The notes below the pieces were generated by a model. The model did not search any database. It was not told the origin of the DNA and saw only the letters and a program-made list of their open reading frames with translations. Position numbers and translations under genes: made by a program. A stretch of DNA of 64,000 nt from Microvirga ossetica (GTDB lineage Bacteria; Pseudomonadota; Alphaproteobacteria; Rhizobiales; Beijerinckiaceae): positions 5,420,501 through 5,484,500 of the forward strand of contig NZ_CP016616.1 of assembly GCF_002741015.1 (NCBI RefSeq), in the 5' to 3' direction. Below, in pieces: positions 27,837-36,658 of the stretch (position 1 is its first letter; the number at the start of each line of letters is the position of its first letter).

Positions 27837-28055
27837 ATGATCACACGGCGGCTTCGCTTCGCCCTGTGGCGACACCACCGCTCCCTCAGACGGCAGGCTC
27901 TGGCGCAGGAGCGTGCAGCCGGGCATCTGATCGGCTTGGCGGACACCTTGGTAGCCGTGGGCCGGCCCGAGCCTGCGCAGCGTCTCGTCAGGATCGTCCT
28001 GCGCTTCGGGGTGAAAGCGATCTGCCTGATCGCCCAAGCCGAGGCCGTCAACTGA
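27837..28055 (+). CDS. Small helical hypothetical protein (72 aa)
   Basis: ATG 27837 follows a strong GGGAGGT ribosome site. The sequence is basic at the N terminus (ITRRLRFALWRHHRSLRRQAL) and then helical (VGRPEPAQRLVRIVLRFGVKA). Divergent from the DUF1194 gene, 97 bases away. No family recognised. Confidence 0.55.
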   Translation: MITRRLRFALWRHHRSLRRQALAQERAAGHLIGLADTLVAVGRPEPAQRLVRIVLRFGVKAICLIAQAEAVN

Positions 28056-28147
28056 CGCGCGGGCCCCTCCGTCACAAGCCATCCTGCCCCGGAGGGAAGC
28101 CGACGCCGATGGTCGGGATCACGAGACAGGTCGCGATCCGGATCGTC

Positions 28148-28240
28148 GAGGGAACCCGACTTCTTCAGCAAGATGGGCAGGCCGTTGATCGTGATGCCCT
28201 TGGCAACGGCCTCGTCGCGGACGTGCGTGACGGAGCGGCC
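28148..28240 (-). pseudogene. DUF1194 remnant
   Basis: Thirty residues, VTHVRDEAVAKGITINGLPI and LLKKSG, match the segment VTAARDEALAQGITINGLPL of the gene at 26940-27740. Everything else of the second copy has decayed. It indicates a tandem duplication followed by loss. Confidence 0.7.
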
Positions 28241-28280
28241 CTGTGGCAACCCTGCTGGCGACCGGCCGGAGGGACGAGGG

Positions 28281-29273
28281 CTAGAGCCAGCCCCTCCACT
28301 TGAACCAATGATAGGGCAATACGGCCGAGATCACCATGAGCACCAGGGCGACGGCATAGCCGTAATCCCACCGCAGCTCCGGCATGTCCTGGAAGTTCAT
28401 GCCGTAGATCGTGCCCACCAGGGTGGGCGGCAGGAACAGCATGGCGGCGATCGAGAACACCTTGATGATGCGGTTCTGATCGAGGTTGATCAGCCCCAGC
28501 GTCGCCTCGTGCAGGTACACGATCTCGGACGACAGTTGTCCCTCGTAAGCGGAGAGCGAGCGCAGGTCGCGCTCGACCTGCTTCAGGCGGGCCGGGCTGC
28601 CGTTGGTCAGCCACTCCTCGGCCCCCTGCCGGACATAAGGGATGAGCCGCGACAGCGACAGCAGGCTCTCACGCAGGATCGCGATCGTCATGTTCTTGCG
28701 CCCGAGCCGCTTGATCAGCACCTGGAGTTCGTCCTCGACGCGTCTGGCCTTGCGGCGCTTCGGATCGCGGTCCTCGACGAAGAGCCGGGTCGAGACCTCG
28801 TTCAGGTCAGCGGCCACCATCTCCAGCACGTCGGCGGCGCGCTCGACGATGCTCTCCAGGAGCGAGGCCAGCAGGCTGTCGCTGGTGCTGTGGGCTTCCG
28901 GCTGCCGCTGGCCCTTGGCCAGGAATGTGCGGAAGGGTACCGGGTCGGCGTAGCGCACCGACACCAGGTGAGTTCGGGTCAGCACGAAGGTGACCTGGGT
29001 GCGGGCGGGCCGGCCCTCGGCCACGCCGTTGATGATCACGGCCGTCATGACGAGGGCGCCGTGCTCTTCGTACAGGCGGGCCGACTCCTCGATCTCCGCC
29101 ATCTCCTGCCGGGTCGGCACCTGAAGCCCGAGCAACGCCTCGACGGCCTTCTCCTCCTCGTGCGTGGGATCCAAGAGGTCGATCCAGAGCACGTCGGATG
29201 GGGCAGGAAGCGTCGTGCTGTCCTGCGCCAGGCGCACGAGACGGCCCTGGCGCAGGCCATGGAAGTTCATCAT
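28281..29273 (-). CDS. corA: Magnesium/cobalt transporter CorA
   Basis: 330 aa, complete. The cytosolic domain is followed by two C-terminal membrane helices with the selectivity loop signature YGMNF (in GTIYGMNFQDMPELRWDYG). CorA homopentamers carry Mg2+ inward, with gating by cytosolic Mg2+. The start is at ATG ATG 29273/29270. Followed on the same strand by no partner; a small membrane-protein gene starts 23-250 bases upstream on the same strand (29296-29523). Confidence 0.94.
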   Translation of the reverse strand: MMNFHGLRQGRLVRLAQDSTTLPAPSDVLWIDLLDPTHEEEKAVEALLGLQVPTRQEMAEIEESARLYEEHGALVMTAVIINGVAEGRPARTQVTFVLTRTHLVSVRYADPVPFRTFLAKGQRQPEAHSTSDSLLASLLESIVERAADVLEMVAADLNEVSTRLFVEDRDPKRRKARRVEDELQVLIKRLGRKNMTIAILRESLLSLSRLIPYVRQGAEEWLTNGSPARLKQVERDLRSLSAYEGQLSSEIVYLHEATLGLINLDQNRIIKVFSIAAMLFLPPTLVGTIYGMNFQDMPELRWDYGYAVALVLMVISAVLPYHWFKWRGWL

Positions 29274-29295
29274 CGGTCAGTTCCAGCGTGAAGGA

Positions 29296-29523
29296 TCAGC
29301 CGCGCGTGGGCTTCACCGGCGGCGGGGTCTGGTGCGCGAGGTGGTCAGGCGAGGATGCCGCGGCGGGCGGGCCGAAGGCAACGGCCGCGACGTGCAGGCC
29401 GATGACGGGCGCGAAGACGAGCCCGAGCAGCAGGACCACCATCAGCATGATGCTGCGGTCCTCGGATCGGGCGTCCCCGTTGCCCACACGGGCACGGGAG
29501 GAGAACAGGTTCAGGAGGGTCAT
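29296..29523 (-). CDS. Small single-span membrane protein (75 aa)
   Basis: ATG 29523 has GAGGTGA 4-5 bases upstream. One hydrophobic span (about residues 26-50: MLMVVLLLGLVFAPVIGL) and a Pro-rich tail. Its stop is 22 bases before corA, so it probably forms an operon with corA. No family recognised. Confidence 0.6.
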   Translation of the reverse strand: MTLLNLFSSRARVGNGDARSEDRSIMLMVVLLLGLVFAPVIGLHVAAVAFGPPAAASSPDHLAHQTPPPVKPTRG

Positions 29524-29838
29524 GGCTCACCTCGGTTCCGACCAGCCGTCGCGGGCCGGTCGCGGGTGAGCCGATCAAGCGATCAGGCGTCCGCGCGGGC
29601 CGGCAACGGCGTGGTCAATCGACTGGGACTGTCGCTTGGCATTTCGTTCAGGGTTCCTGTGGATCGCGTGCCCGCCGAGGCGGGATCGGCCCCTCGGGAA
29701 TGCCTCGTTTCCCGGACAAGGTCAAGTCCGGTCCACGCCGCCCGAACAATGGCCGTGCCCTGGCGTTGGCAAGGTCCACGCCCGCCCGGGACAGGGTCCG
29801 ACATCACGCAGGTGAAGCGGGAAGGGAGGGACGCCGCC

Positions 29839-30018
29839 ATGGAAGCGCCGGCCTTTGGTCCACCTGCCGCCATCCCCGAAACCGGGGAGGCTGCCCTGGA
29901 GGCAAGGCCTCCCGGTACGGCAAGGGTCGAGACCATGCTCGAGACAGTCGGGATCGCCATCTTCGCAGCGCTTCTGGTCGGTGCCGCCGTCATCCTGATC
30001 CGACGGAACCGCCGCTGA
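29839..30018 (+). CDS. Small C-tail-anchored hypothetical protein (59 aa)
   Basis: ATG 29839 lies after AGGGAGGG. A Pro/Ala/Glu-rich head is followed by one span (VGIAIFAALLVGAAVILI) and a basic RRNRR end. It precedes the sensor kinase by 124 bases. Confidence 0.5.
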   Translation: MEAPAFGPPAAIPETGEAALEARPPGTARVETMLETVGIAIFAALLVGAAVILIRRNRR

Positions 30019-30141
30019 CCTTCGGTTGCATCCGCACGGCCGATCCAGTTTCCCGCCCGCACCCCCGCCGGCCCTGTACGCACGGCTTGCCGCAGGGTAC
30101 ACGAGCCATGGGGATGATCGGGACAAGGGAGAGGACCGACG

Positions 30142-31827
30142 GTGACGATCACGCATCCGAGGCTGTCGTTGCGGCTGCGCATCTTCATCCTGACCGCGGT
30201 GGCGCTCGCCCCGGCGCTGGCGATCCTCGGCTACAACGAGGTCTCCCTGCGCCGCAGCCGCGAGGCCGAGATCCATGCACTCGCCCTCCGGTTCGGGCAC
30301 CTGGCCTCGCTCGAGATGCAGGGTATCGTCAGCGGCGCGGAGGGGCTGCTGCGCGCCGTCGCTCGCGTTCCGGCCGTGCGCTCGTTCGACGCCGAGCCCT
30401 GCGGCCTCTACCTGGCCGATATCCGGCATCAATCGCCGCAGCTCGGTGCTATTACGGTGCTCGATCGCACCGGCAGCGTGCAGTGCCGCAGCGAACCGGG
30501 AGGCATCGGCCAGCGCCTCGATGACCGTTCCTACTTCAGGCAGGCGCTCGAGTCGGGAGGGTTCGTCGTCGGGGAGTACACCACCAGCCGGATCTCGGGC
30601 CGACGCGGCCTGACCCTTGCGATGGCCATCAAGGGAGATGACGGCTCGACCGTCGGTGTCCTGTCCGCGAGCCTTGATCTTGCCTGGCTCGGGGCTCGGC
30701 TGCGCGAGCGCGACCTTGCCGGCGGTAATGCCCTCACGATCGCCGACCGGACCGGCATGATCATCGCGCGCGAGCCGTTCCCGGAGCGGTTCATCGGCAC
30801 CCGCATCCCCGAGCCGTTTCAGTCCCTCGTCAGCGGGCCGACGCCGGGAACGCGGGAGGTCACGAGCCAGGATGGGACGCGACGCGTCATCGGCTACATC
30901 CCGGCCACCGCGAACCCGACGGGCCTGTACATCAGCGCCGGCCTCTCGCGGGACGAGGCCTTCGCTCCGATCGACCAGGCCATGCGCCGGGGCGCGGCGC
31001 TGGCCCTGGTCGGCAGCATGGTGGCCCTCCTGGCCGCCTGGGGCCTCGGCCGCAGGTTCGTCCGCGCACCCGTGGCGCGGCTGATGCGGACGATCCAGGC
31101 ATGGCGCGGCGGGGAGCGGACGGCCCGCACGGGGATGGCCGGCGGCGCCGGAGAGCTGGAGGCGGTCGGCGCCGCGATCGACGGCCTGATGGACGAGCTC
31201 GACCGGGGTCAGGCCGCGCGGGACGCCGCCGAGGAGCACCGTCGGCTTCTCCTCAACGAGTTGAACCACCGCGTGAAGAACACGCTCGCCACCGTGCAGT
31301 CCATCGCCTCGCAGACCTTGCGCAACTCGGCCACGGTCGGTCAGGCCCACGAGGCGCTGGAGAGCCGGCTGCTGGCCCTGTCCCGCGTCCACGACGTGCT
31401 CACCCGCGAGAGCTGGGACGGCGCCGACATGGGCGAGATCGTCGCCCGTGCCCTCGAACCGTTCGGCGATTCGGGCGGGAAGCGTCTCCGGTTCGAGGGG
31501 CCGTCGGTCCGGCTGTCCCCGAGGGCCGCGCTGGCCCTGTCCATGGCGTTCCAGGAGCTGGCGACGAACGCGGTGAAGTACGGCTCCCTTTCCAACGGAA
31601 CGGGATCGGTCCGGATCAGGTGGGGCCTTGCGGACGGCCCGGACGGCCACCCGAGGCTGCATGTGCGGTGGGAGGAGATCGGTGGCCCGTCCGTACGGCC
31701 GCCCAAGCGCAGGGGCTTCGGATCGCGGCTCCTCGAGCGCGCCCTGGCCCATGACCTCGACGGCGCCGTGACGCTCGAGTTCGCCGCGACCGGGGTGGTG
31801 TGCACGCTCCAGACCGCCGCGGCCTGA
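30142..31827 (+). CDS. HWE-family sensor histidine kinase with periplasmic Cache/CHASE-like domain
   Basis: 561 aa. Two membrane spans (about residues 12-32 and 287-310) enclose a ~255-residue extracytoplasmic sensor with LDRTGSVQCRS and DRSYFRQAL, typical of double-Cache domains. A HAMP-like stretch follows, then the HWE/HisKA_2 core LLNELNHRVKNTLATVQSI (phospho-His) and the ATPase with ELATNAVKYGSLS. HWE kinases commonly control PhyR in the alphaproteobacterial general stress response. Start at GTG 30142. A receiver gene and ecfG lie downstream. Confidence 0.92.
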   Translation: MTITHPRLSLRLRIFILTAVALAPALAILGYNEVSLRRSREAEIHALALRFGHLASLEMQGIVSGAEGLLRAVARVPAVRSFDAEPCGLYLADIRHQSPQLGAITVLDRTGSVQCRSEPGGIGQRLDDRSYFRQALESGGFVVGEYTTSRISGRRGLTLAMAIKGDDGSTVGVLSASLDLAWLGARLRERDLAGGNALTIADRTGMIIAREPFPERFIGTRIPEPFQSLVSGPTPGTREVTSQDGTRRVIGYIPATANPTGLYISAGLSRDEAFAPIDQAMRRGAALALVGSMVALLAAWGLGRRFVRAPVARLMRTIQAWRGGERTARTGMAGGAGELEAVGAAIDGLMDELDRGQAARDAAEEHRRLLLNELNHRVKNTLATVQSIASQTLRNSATVGQAHEALESRLLALSRVHDVLTRESWDGADMGEIVARALEPFGDSGGKRLRFEGPSVRLSPRAALALSMAFQELATNAVKYGSLSNGTGSVRIRWGLADGPDGHPRLHVRWEEIGGPSVRPPKRRGFGSRLLERALAHDLDGAVTLEFAATGVVCTLQTAAA

Positions 31828-32212
31828 AGCCCGACCTGGCGGTCGTGGCGCCCATGGGTGGTTGGTTCCGCCCCGTGAACCCGTAGGGCAGCCGAGTGCC
31901 CCTGGGCTTTTCCCTGGCTTCGCAGGAAGCGTCCTTTACGCGATGTGCTTTTGCGCCCGCGAGGCCTCGCTCCCTTCGCCGATTTGCGAGATCAGCTTCG
32001 GATCGGCTCAATGCACGCGAGCGGGCGATTTCGGCCCGCGACCCCTCGATTGGATTGGTCGATCAGGTTGTTCGGTGCGGATTGGTTCCGGTCCGGCTCA
32101 AGGTCCTGGGCAGCCGGTCCGATCGGGGGAACCCTGGGTCTGCGGTCCCGGTTGTACCATCAATGGCCAAGCCTGGGCCCATTTCCCGCGTTCCGGAGTT
32201 CGCGCTTCCGTC
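31828..32212. other. No gene seen (385 bp)
   Basis: A frame stays open into the YihY gene but lacks protein-like composition. Probably the 5' region of that gene. Confidence 0.45.
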
Positions 32213-33364
32213 ATGACCGCTGCCGCTCCCCCGCCTCAGGATCCGAAGGGGCGCCAAACCCTCCCCGCGACGGTCACCATGCTGGCCATCGTGGCCGGAT
32301 GGGCGCTGGCGCGTCACGTCATGGCCGGCCCCGGACGCGGGAGCGGTCAGGGCGGCGCGGGTTCAACGGGTCAGGATCGTGGCGATGGCCGGCATCCACC
32401 ACCCCAAGCAGCCGATGAGAAGGGGCGGGGGCGCGAAGCCGGCACGCCGACGGAAATCCCGGCGCTCGGCTGGAAGGACATCCTGTGGCGGACCTACGAG
32501 GAGTTCGGGCAGGACCGGATCATGGCCGTTGCGGCGGGCGTCACCTACTATGCCCTGCTCGCCATGTTCCCGGCGATCGCGGCCCTCGTGTCGATCTACG
32601 GCCTGTTCGCCGATCCCGCGACGATCCAGGGCCACCTCGATGCCCTCTCGGGCGTGCTGCCAAGCGGGGCGATGGACATCGTCCGGGAGCAAGTCACCCG
32701 CATCGCCACGGCGGGCGGGGGGAAGCTGGGACTCAGCTTCCTCATCGGCCTGGTCCTTTCGCTGTGGAGCGCCAATGCCGGCATGAAGGCGATGATCGAT
32801 GCACTCAACATCGTCTATGACGAGGAGGAGAAGCGCAGCTTCCTCAAGCTGAACCTCGAGTCGCTGGCGTTCACCCTCGGCGCCATCGCTTTCCTCCTCC
32901 TGGCTCTTGCTGGGATCGTCGTGCTGCCAATCATCCTCAGCCTTGTCGGCCTGGGCAGCGGCTTGGAGTGGCTGCTCGCGCTGGCGCGCTGGCCGATCCT
33001 GCTCGCCTGCGTGGTGCTGGGCCTGTCGGTCCTCTACCGCTATGGCCCGAGCCGCGACAAGGCCGAATGGAAGTGGGTGACGCCGGGCGGCCTCGTGGCC
33101 GCCGTGCTGTGGCTCGTCGTGTCGATGCTGTTCTCCTGGTACGTGGCCAATTTCGGCAGCTACAACGAGACCTACGGCTCGCTCGGCGCCGTGATCGGCT
33201 TCATGACCTGGATCTGGATCTCCGGCATCGTGGTCCTGGTGGGCGCCGAGATCAACGCCGAGATGGAGCACCAGACCGCCAGGGACACGACGGTGGGCCC
33301 GGATCGGCCGATGGGCAGCCGCGGTGCGACGATGGCCGACACCGTCGGAGCGGCGAAGGTCTGA
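32213..33364 (+). CDS. YihY/BrkB-family inner-membrane protein
   Basis: 383 aa from ATG 32213. A Gly/Arg-rich cytosolic N terminus leads to six membrane helices with the family blocks ALAAGVTYYALLAMFPAIAAL-like (AGVTYYALLAMFPA), LWSANAGMKAMIDALN and YGSLGAVIGFMTWIWISG. The family was once annotated as RNase BN in error; its transport role is unproven. Downstream is the palindrome at 33510. Confidence 0.93.
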   Translation: MTAAAPPPQDPKGRQTLPATVTMLAIVAGWALARHVMAGPGRGSGQGGAGSTGQDRGDGRHPPPQAADEKGRGREAGTPTEIPALGWKDILWRTYEEFGQDRIMAVAAGVTYYALLAMFPAIAALVSIYGLFADPATIQGHLDALSGVLPSGAMDIVREQVTRIATAGGGKLGLSFLIGLVLSLWSANAGMKAMIDALNIVYDEEEKRSFLKLNLESLAFTLGAIAFLLLALAGIVVLPIILSLVGLGSGLEWLLALARWPILLACVVLGLSVLYRYGPSRDKAEWKWVTPGGLVAAVLWLVVSMLFSWYVANFGSYNETYGSLGAVIGFMTWIWISGIVVLVGAEINAEMEHQTARDTTVGPDRPMGSRGATMADTVGAAKV

Positions 33365-33509
33365 CGGGACGAACCGGACGCGCGAGCGGCGGCAAGGTGC
33401 CCAATGACCTCAGGGCTGGAACGGGGTGTGTTGCTCCACATGGGCAGACCTCCTGCCTGCGGCACTCTCCTGCCACGACAAGGGAGGAAGGCAAGTTGGA
33501 TTGGCATAG

Positions 33510-33525
33510 GCCAAGTTAACTTGGC
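33510..33525. promoter_or_regulatory. 16-bp perfect palindrome, possible operator
   Basis: GCCAAGTTAACTTGGC is self-complementary; a related half site (GGCAAGTTGG) occurs 20 bases to the left. It lies between the ends of convergent genes, so it may instead be a terminator-type hairpin. Confidence 0.4.
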
Positions 33526-33570
33526 GAGGCCCCTCGGTGGAGGCGGCTCTCCAGGCCAATGCAGCCCGTC

Positions 33571-33915
33571 TCAAGCGACCCATGTTCCGAGGATGCCGAT
33601 CACCTGCGCCATCCGATAGGGCTTCGAGAGGATGATCCCGCCGGGGACGGGCTGCGTCCGCTCCGCATAGCCCGTCACGTACAGGACGGGCAGATGGGGG
33701 AAGCGCTCGCGGTAGGCCTTGGCCACCGTCCAGCCATCGGCTACCGGCAGGCGGATGTCGGTCAGCAGCGCATCAACGGCGATCCCGGCTTGCAGGAGCC
33801 TCATGGCCTCTCCGCCGCTGGCCGCTTGCGTGACCTCGAACCCGACATCCTCCAGTCCTGTTACAGCCATCTCACGGACGAAGGGATCATCCTCGACGAC
33901 GAGAACTTTCATCAT
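33571..33915 (-). CDS. Single-domain response regulator (CheY-like receiver)
   Basis: 114 aa from ATG 33915. The receiver has VVEDD (acidic pocket), TDIRLP (phospho-acceptor Asp at about 52), VTGY (switch Thr) and LSKPYR (Lys). No output domain. Receivers of this type accept phosphate from HWE kinases or hybrid kinases as sinks or shuttles. It begins 53 bases after the ecfG stop, probably the same transcript as ecfG. Confidence 0.9.
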   Translation of the reverse strand: MMKVLVVEDDPFVREMAVTGLEDVGFEVTQAASGGEAMRLLQAGIAVDALLTDIRLPVADGWTVAKAYRERFPHLPVLYVTGYAERTQPVPGGIILSKPYRMAQVIGILGTWVA

Positions 33916-33967
33916 GTCCGCACCGACCAGGTCCCCGAGGACTGAGGACCTCCTCCCTTTCCCCTGG

Positions 33968-34678
33968 CTACGCCTGCGCACCCCGCGAGCCTGCGATGCC
34001 ATCCTCGCGGACGATCCCCATCAGCTCGGCCAGTCGCGTCCTCGCCCGATTGACCCGGCTCTTGATCGTCCCGATCCTTGTCGCCAGCGCCTCGGCGGCT
34101 TCCTCGTACGACAGCCCCTCCGCGCCGATGAGCAGCAGCGCCTCGCGCTGCTCGTTGGGCAGCTTGGCGAGGGCGGTGTGGAGATCCTGGACCGCAAGCC
34201 TGTCCTCGTGGTCCGGGATCGTGATCATCGTGGCAGCAAAGACCCCGTCCGCGTCCTCGACCTCGCGTTGCTTCGTGCGGCGGGTGGAGAAGAACAGGTT
34301 GCGCAGGATGGTGAAGAGCCAGGCCTGGAGGTTGGTGCCGGGCTCGAACGTCTCCTGCCTGCCGATCGCCTTGAGCACGGTCTCCTGCACGAGATCCTCG
34401 GCCCGATGAACATCCTTGGTCAGCGAGATTGCGTAGGCCCGCAGCGACTTCAGGCTGCCCATGAGCTCGTCGATGAAGGCCTGGTCCACCGGTTCGGTGT
34501 GGGCCCGGATGACCTGCGCCACGCGATCGAGCAGCCGGGCCAGGCTGCGCGGTATCTTCTCCGCGTCAGGATCACCGTAATGGGCGCGCAGCTCGCGCCC
34601 GAGATGGGTCTGGATGGCATCGGTGAGGGAAGGGTATTCAGCGGAGTGGGAGCGTTCGTTCGCGATGGATTGTGTCAT
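33968..34678 (-). CDS. ecfG: EcfG-type RNA polymerase sigma factor (general stress response)
   Basis: 236 aa from ATG 34678 (TTG 34684 also in frame). Sigma2 region: LRAYAISLTKDVHRAEDLVQ-type block, and FEPGTNLQAWLFTILRNLFFS; sigma4: LPNEQREALLLIGAEGLSYEEAAEAL and IGTIKSRVNRARTRL. Both are diagnostic of EcfG. An unusual ~75-residue N-terminal extension (HLGRELRAHYGDPDAEKIPRSL region) has a weak look of a NepR helix pair, so this could be a fused regulatory arm. Divergent from a nepR remnant 300 bases away. Confidence 0.92.
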   Translation of the reverse strand: MTQSIANERSHSAEYPSLTDAIQTHLGRELRAHYGDPDAEKIPRSLARLLDRVAQVIRAHTEPVDQAFIDELMGSLKSLRAYAISLTKDVHRAEDLVQETVLKAIGRQETFEPGTNLQAWLFTILRNLFFSTRRTKQREVEDADGVFAATMITIPDHEDRLAVQDLHTALAKLPNEQREALLLIGAEGLSYEEAAEALATRIGTIKSRVNRARTRLAELMGIVREDGIAGSRGAQA

Positions 34679-34984
34679 CGCCAACCAAATGCATCAGGTC
34701 AGGCTGGTTTCAACCGTGGAGGAAGGACGCGGGTGCGGGCTGGCCTCGACGTCAAGGCGACCGATGACGAAAGCCACCTGAAGCCAGCCGCATGGCCATG
34801 CGGTGACCATTGGAAGGGAGCAGGAAGCCTTGCGGGTTGCTGATGGCGATCCCGTGTCGGTCCCCGTGCTTCCGATGTCCGATGAGAGTTCGTTTACGGT
34901 CTGTTAACCATGCGCAGCGATCCTTCCCTACAACGGCAGGAAGGATCGTCCAGCCGCTGGTGCCGGAGTGCGATAGGTAAGCTC

Positions 34985-35176
34985 ATGAGTAACGAGGGAC
35001 GTCCGGACCAGAAGCCAGCAGCTCCGCCCCTTGCCCCTGATACGCGAAAGCATCTTGGGGCCCATCTCTAGGCCGTCTTTGCCGACATCGAGGGAGAACC
35101 CATCCCCGACGACCAGATCGACCTGTTGCTCGCGTTGCGGCGCGTCGAGCGCGACCTGGGACGCAAGGTATCCTGA
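34985..35176 (+). pseudogene. nepR: nepR-like anti-sigma factor with in-frame TAG
   Basis: Frame of 63 codons: a Pro/Ala-rich N-terminal arm, then TRKHLGAHL, TAG at 35069-35071, then AVFADIEGEPIPDDQIDLLL and RRVERDLGRKVS. The AVF..I..EPIPD..I.LL pattern is the hallmark helix-turn-helix of NepR, the EcfG-sequestering anti-sigma factor. CAG to TAG is a single transition. No ATG/GTG lies just after the stop, so restart is unlikely. Located divergently next to ecfG, the normal neighbourhood. I read the rest of 34,685-35,317 as non-coding. Confidence 0.72.
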
Positions 35177-35317
35177 CCGGCTCGTTGTCGTCCTCGACCA
35201 GCCGTTCGAAACGACGGCATCAGCCGCCAGGGCCATCGCGATCCCTGCTTCGGACACTTCCCGCGTCACCCCCAGAAGAACCCGCGACGATTCCGCGGGA
35301 TGGATCCATTGCGACCC

Positions 35318-36382
35318 TCACCGCCCCGCATCCCGCACGAGGCCATGGATGAAGCCCAGCTTCTCGACGACCGGCGGATTGATGATGAAGGGATAGAGGT
35401 CGGGCTGGCCCATGCAGCGGTTGAGGCTGTTGAGCGCGAACGTGAGGGGCAGCCAGTCCTCGACAACCTGTCCGATGTCAGCCCCGCTGTCCGCATCGAC
35501 GCCGAAGTCGGCCGACAGCGTGCCGCTGTCGTCCAGCGGCGGGCCGACCCGGATGCCGAAGGCCTCCGCCATCTCGATCGTGTCGATGATGTGCAGGTAG
35601 TGTGCCCAGGTCTCGGCGAAATCCTCCCACGGATGCGTCGTCGCGTAGGCCGAGACGAAGCGCTCCTGCCAGTCGGCCGGCGCGCCTGTGCGGTAGTGGC
35701 GCTGCAAGGCCTCGCCGTAATCCTCCCGCTCATTCCCGAAGACGGCCCGGCAGGCCGCGAGCCGGCCGCCATCGCGCACGAGCAGGTCCCAGTAGTGGTG
35801 GCCGACCTCATGTCGGAAATGGCCGAGCAGGGTGCGGTACGGCTCGCCCATGGCCGTGCGCCGCCGCTCGCGCTCGAGATCGTTGGCCTCGCTGAGCGCG
35901 ATGGTGATGAGGCCCTCGTCATGCCCGGTCATCACCTTGGGGCCATCGTTCGCGGGCGGCTCCGCCAGGAACTCGAAGACCAGCCCATGCTCTGGATCCT
36001 CGGCCCGTGTGACCAAGGGCAGCCGAAGCTGGAGCAAAGTGTAGAACAGCCGGTGCTTCGCCAGCTCCATCACACGCCAGGCAGCCAGGTTAGCCGGGAC
36101 CGACGGGTCCGGGATGACGCCGTTGTGCCGGCAGGCGGTGCAATACGCCTCGCCCGAGGTGGCCGGGACAAGCCAGTTGCAGGCGTCGAACTCGGCATTG
36201 GAGCAGAAGCGGTCGGCCCCCTCCGACTGGGCCAGCGCACGCCACGTCGTGCCGCCATCGGGCTCCAGCGCCGAGAGCGTGCTGGCATCGGGCAAGTAGC
36301 CGAGGCGATGGACGCAGCGCTCGCAGGCGCGGTTCTCGAAATAGAGGAGATGACCGCAGGCCTGGCACTTGAAGAGCTTCAT
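35318..36382 (-). CDS. Zinc-ribbon putative metallopeptidase (COG4307 type)
   Basis: 354 aa. N-terminal zinc ribbon with CxxC pairs (FKCQACGHLLYFENRACERC). Central domain: HFRHEVGHHYWDLL, an HExxH variant (H-E-V-G-H) followed by NEREDYGEAL with the third ligand glutamate. The ETWAHYLHIIDTIEMAEAFG block is typical of the family. Predicted cytosolic Zn-dependent peptidase, physiological substrate unknown. Its start is 210 bases from the divergent cyclase promoter. Confidence 0.87.
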   Translation of the reverse strand: MKLFKCQACGHLLYFENRACERCVHRLGYLPDASTLSALEPDGGTTWRALAQSEGADRFCSNAEFDACNWLVPATSGEAYCTACRHNGVIPDPSVPANLAAWRVMELAKHRLFYTLLQLRLPLVTRAEDPEHGLVFEFLAEPPANDGPKVMTGHDEGLITIALSEANDLERERRRTAMGEPYRTLLGHFRHEVGHHYWDLLVRDGGRLAACRAVFGNEREDYGEALQRHYRTGAPADWQERFVSAYATTHPWEDFAETWAHYLHIIDTIEMAEAFGIRVGPPLDDSGTLSADFGVDADSGADIGQVVEDWLPLTFALNSLNRCMGQPDLYPFIINPPVVEKLGFIHGLVRDAGR

Positions 36383-36591
36383 CGGGGCATTCCTCGCATC
36401 GGGGTACGGCCTGGCCAGTCAACGTCGCACTTTCCTTCCCGATCACTGCATCGGGCATGGAAATTCGGCAGGGGCTGCCTGAATCATGCCCGCTGTGACC
36501 GATCATCCGGCATCTGGCGATCCCGGCCCGGTGCGATGTCGCGACGCCCCGGGCTGTCCGAGGGTGCGACGCCATTGAAGCAGGACCCTTG

Positions 36592-36616
36592 GGAACGGCG
36601 CTCCCTTCGAGGCGTC
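36592..36616 (+). promoter_or_regulatory. Possible EcfG-dependent promoter of the cyclase
   Basis: GGAAC (36592-36596), a 16-base spacer and CGTC (36613-36616). The EcfG consensus is GGAAC-N16/17-CGTT; one mismatch in the -10. Its position, 43 bases before GTG 36659, supports that start. Confidence 0.4.
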
Positions 36617-36658
36617 TTCAGAGGCATCCTTTCCAACCTGCTGCCGGAGCCTGTCATC

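Noticed and set aside
30001..30141. EcfG promoter before the HWE kinase (GGAAC ... CGGTT)
   Set aside because: The spacer is about 13-14 bases, too short for the 16-17 required.
35069..35071. TAG in nepR as a recoded amino-acid codon
   Set aside because: No pyrrolysine or suppressor system is visible; a simple CAG-to-TAG nonsense mutation is more likely.
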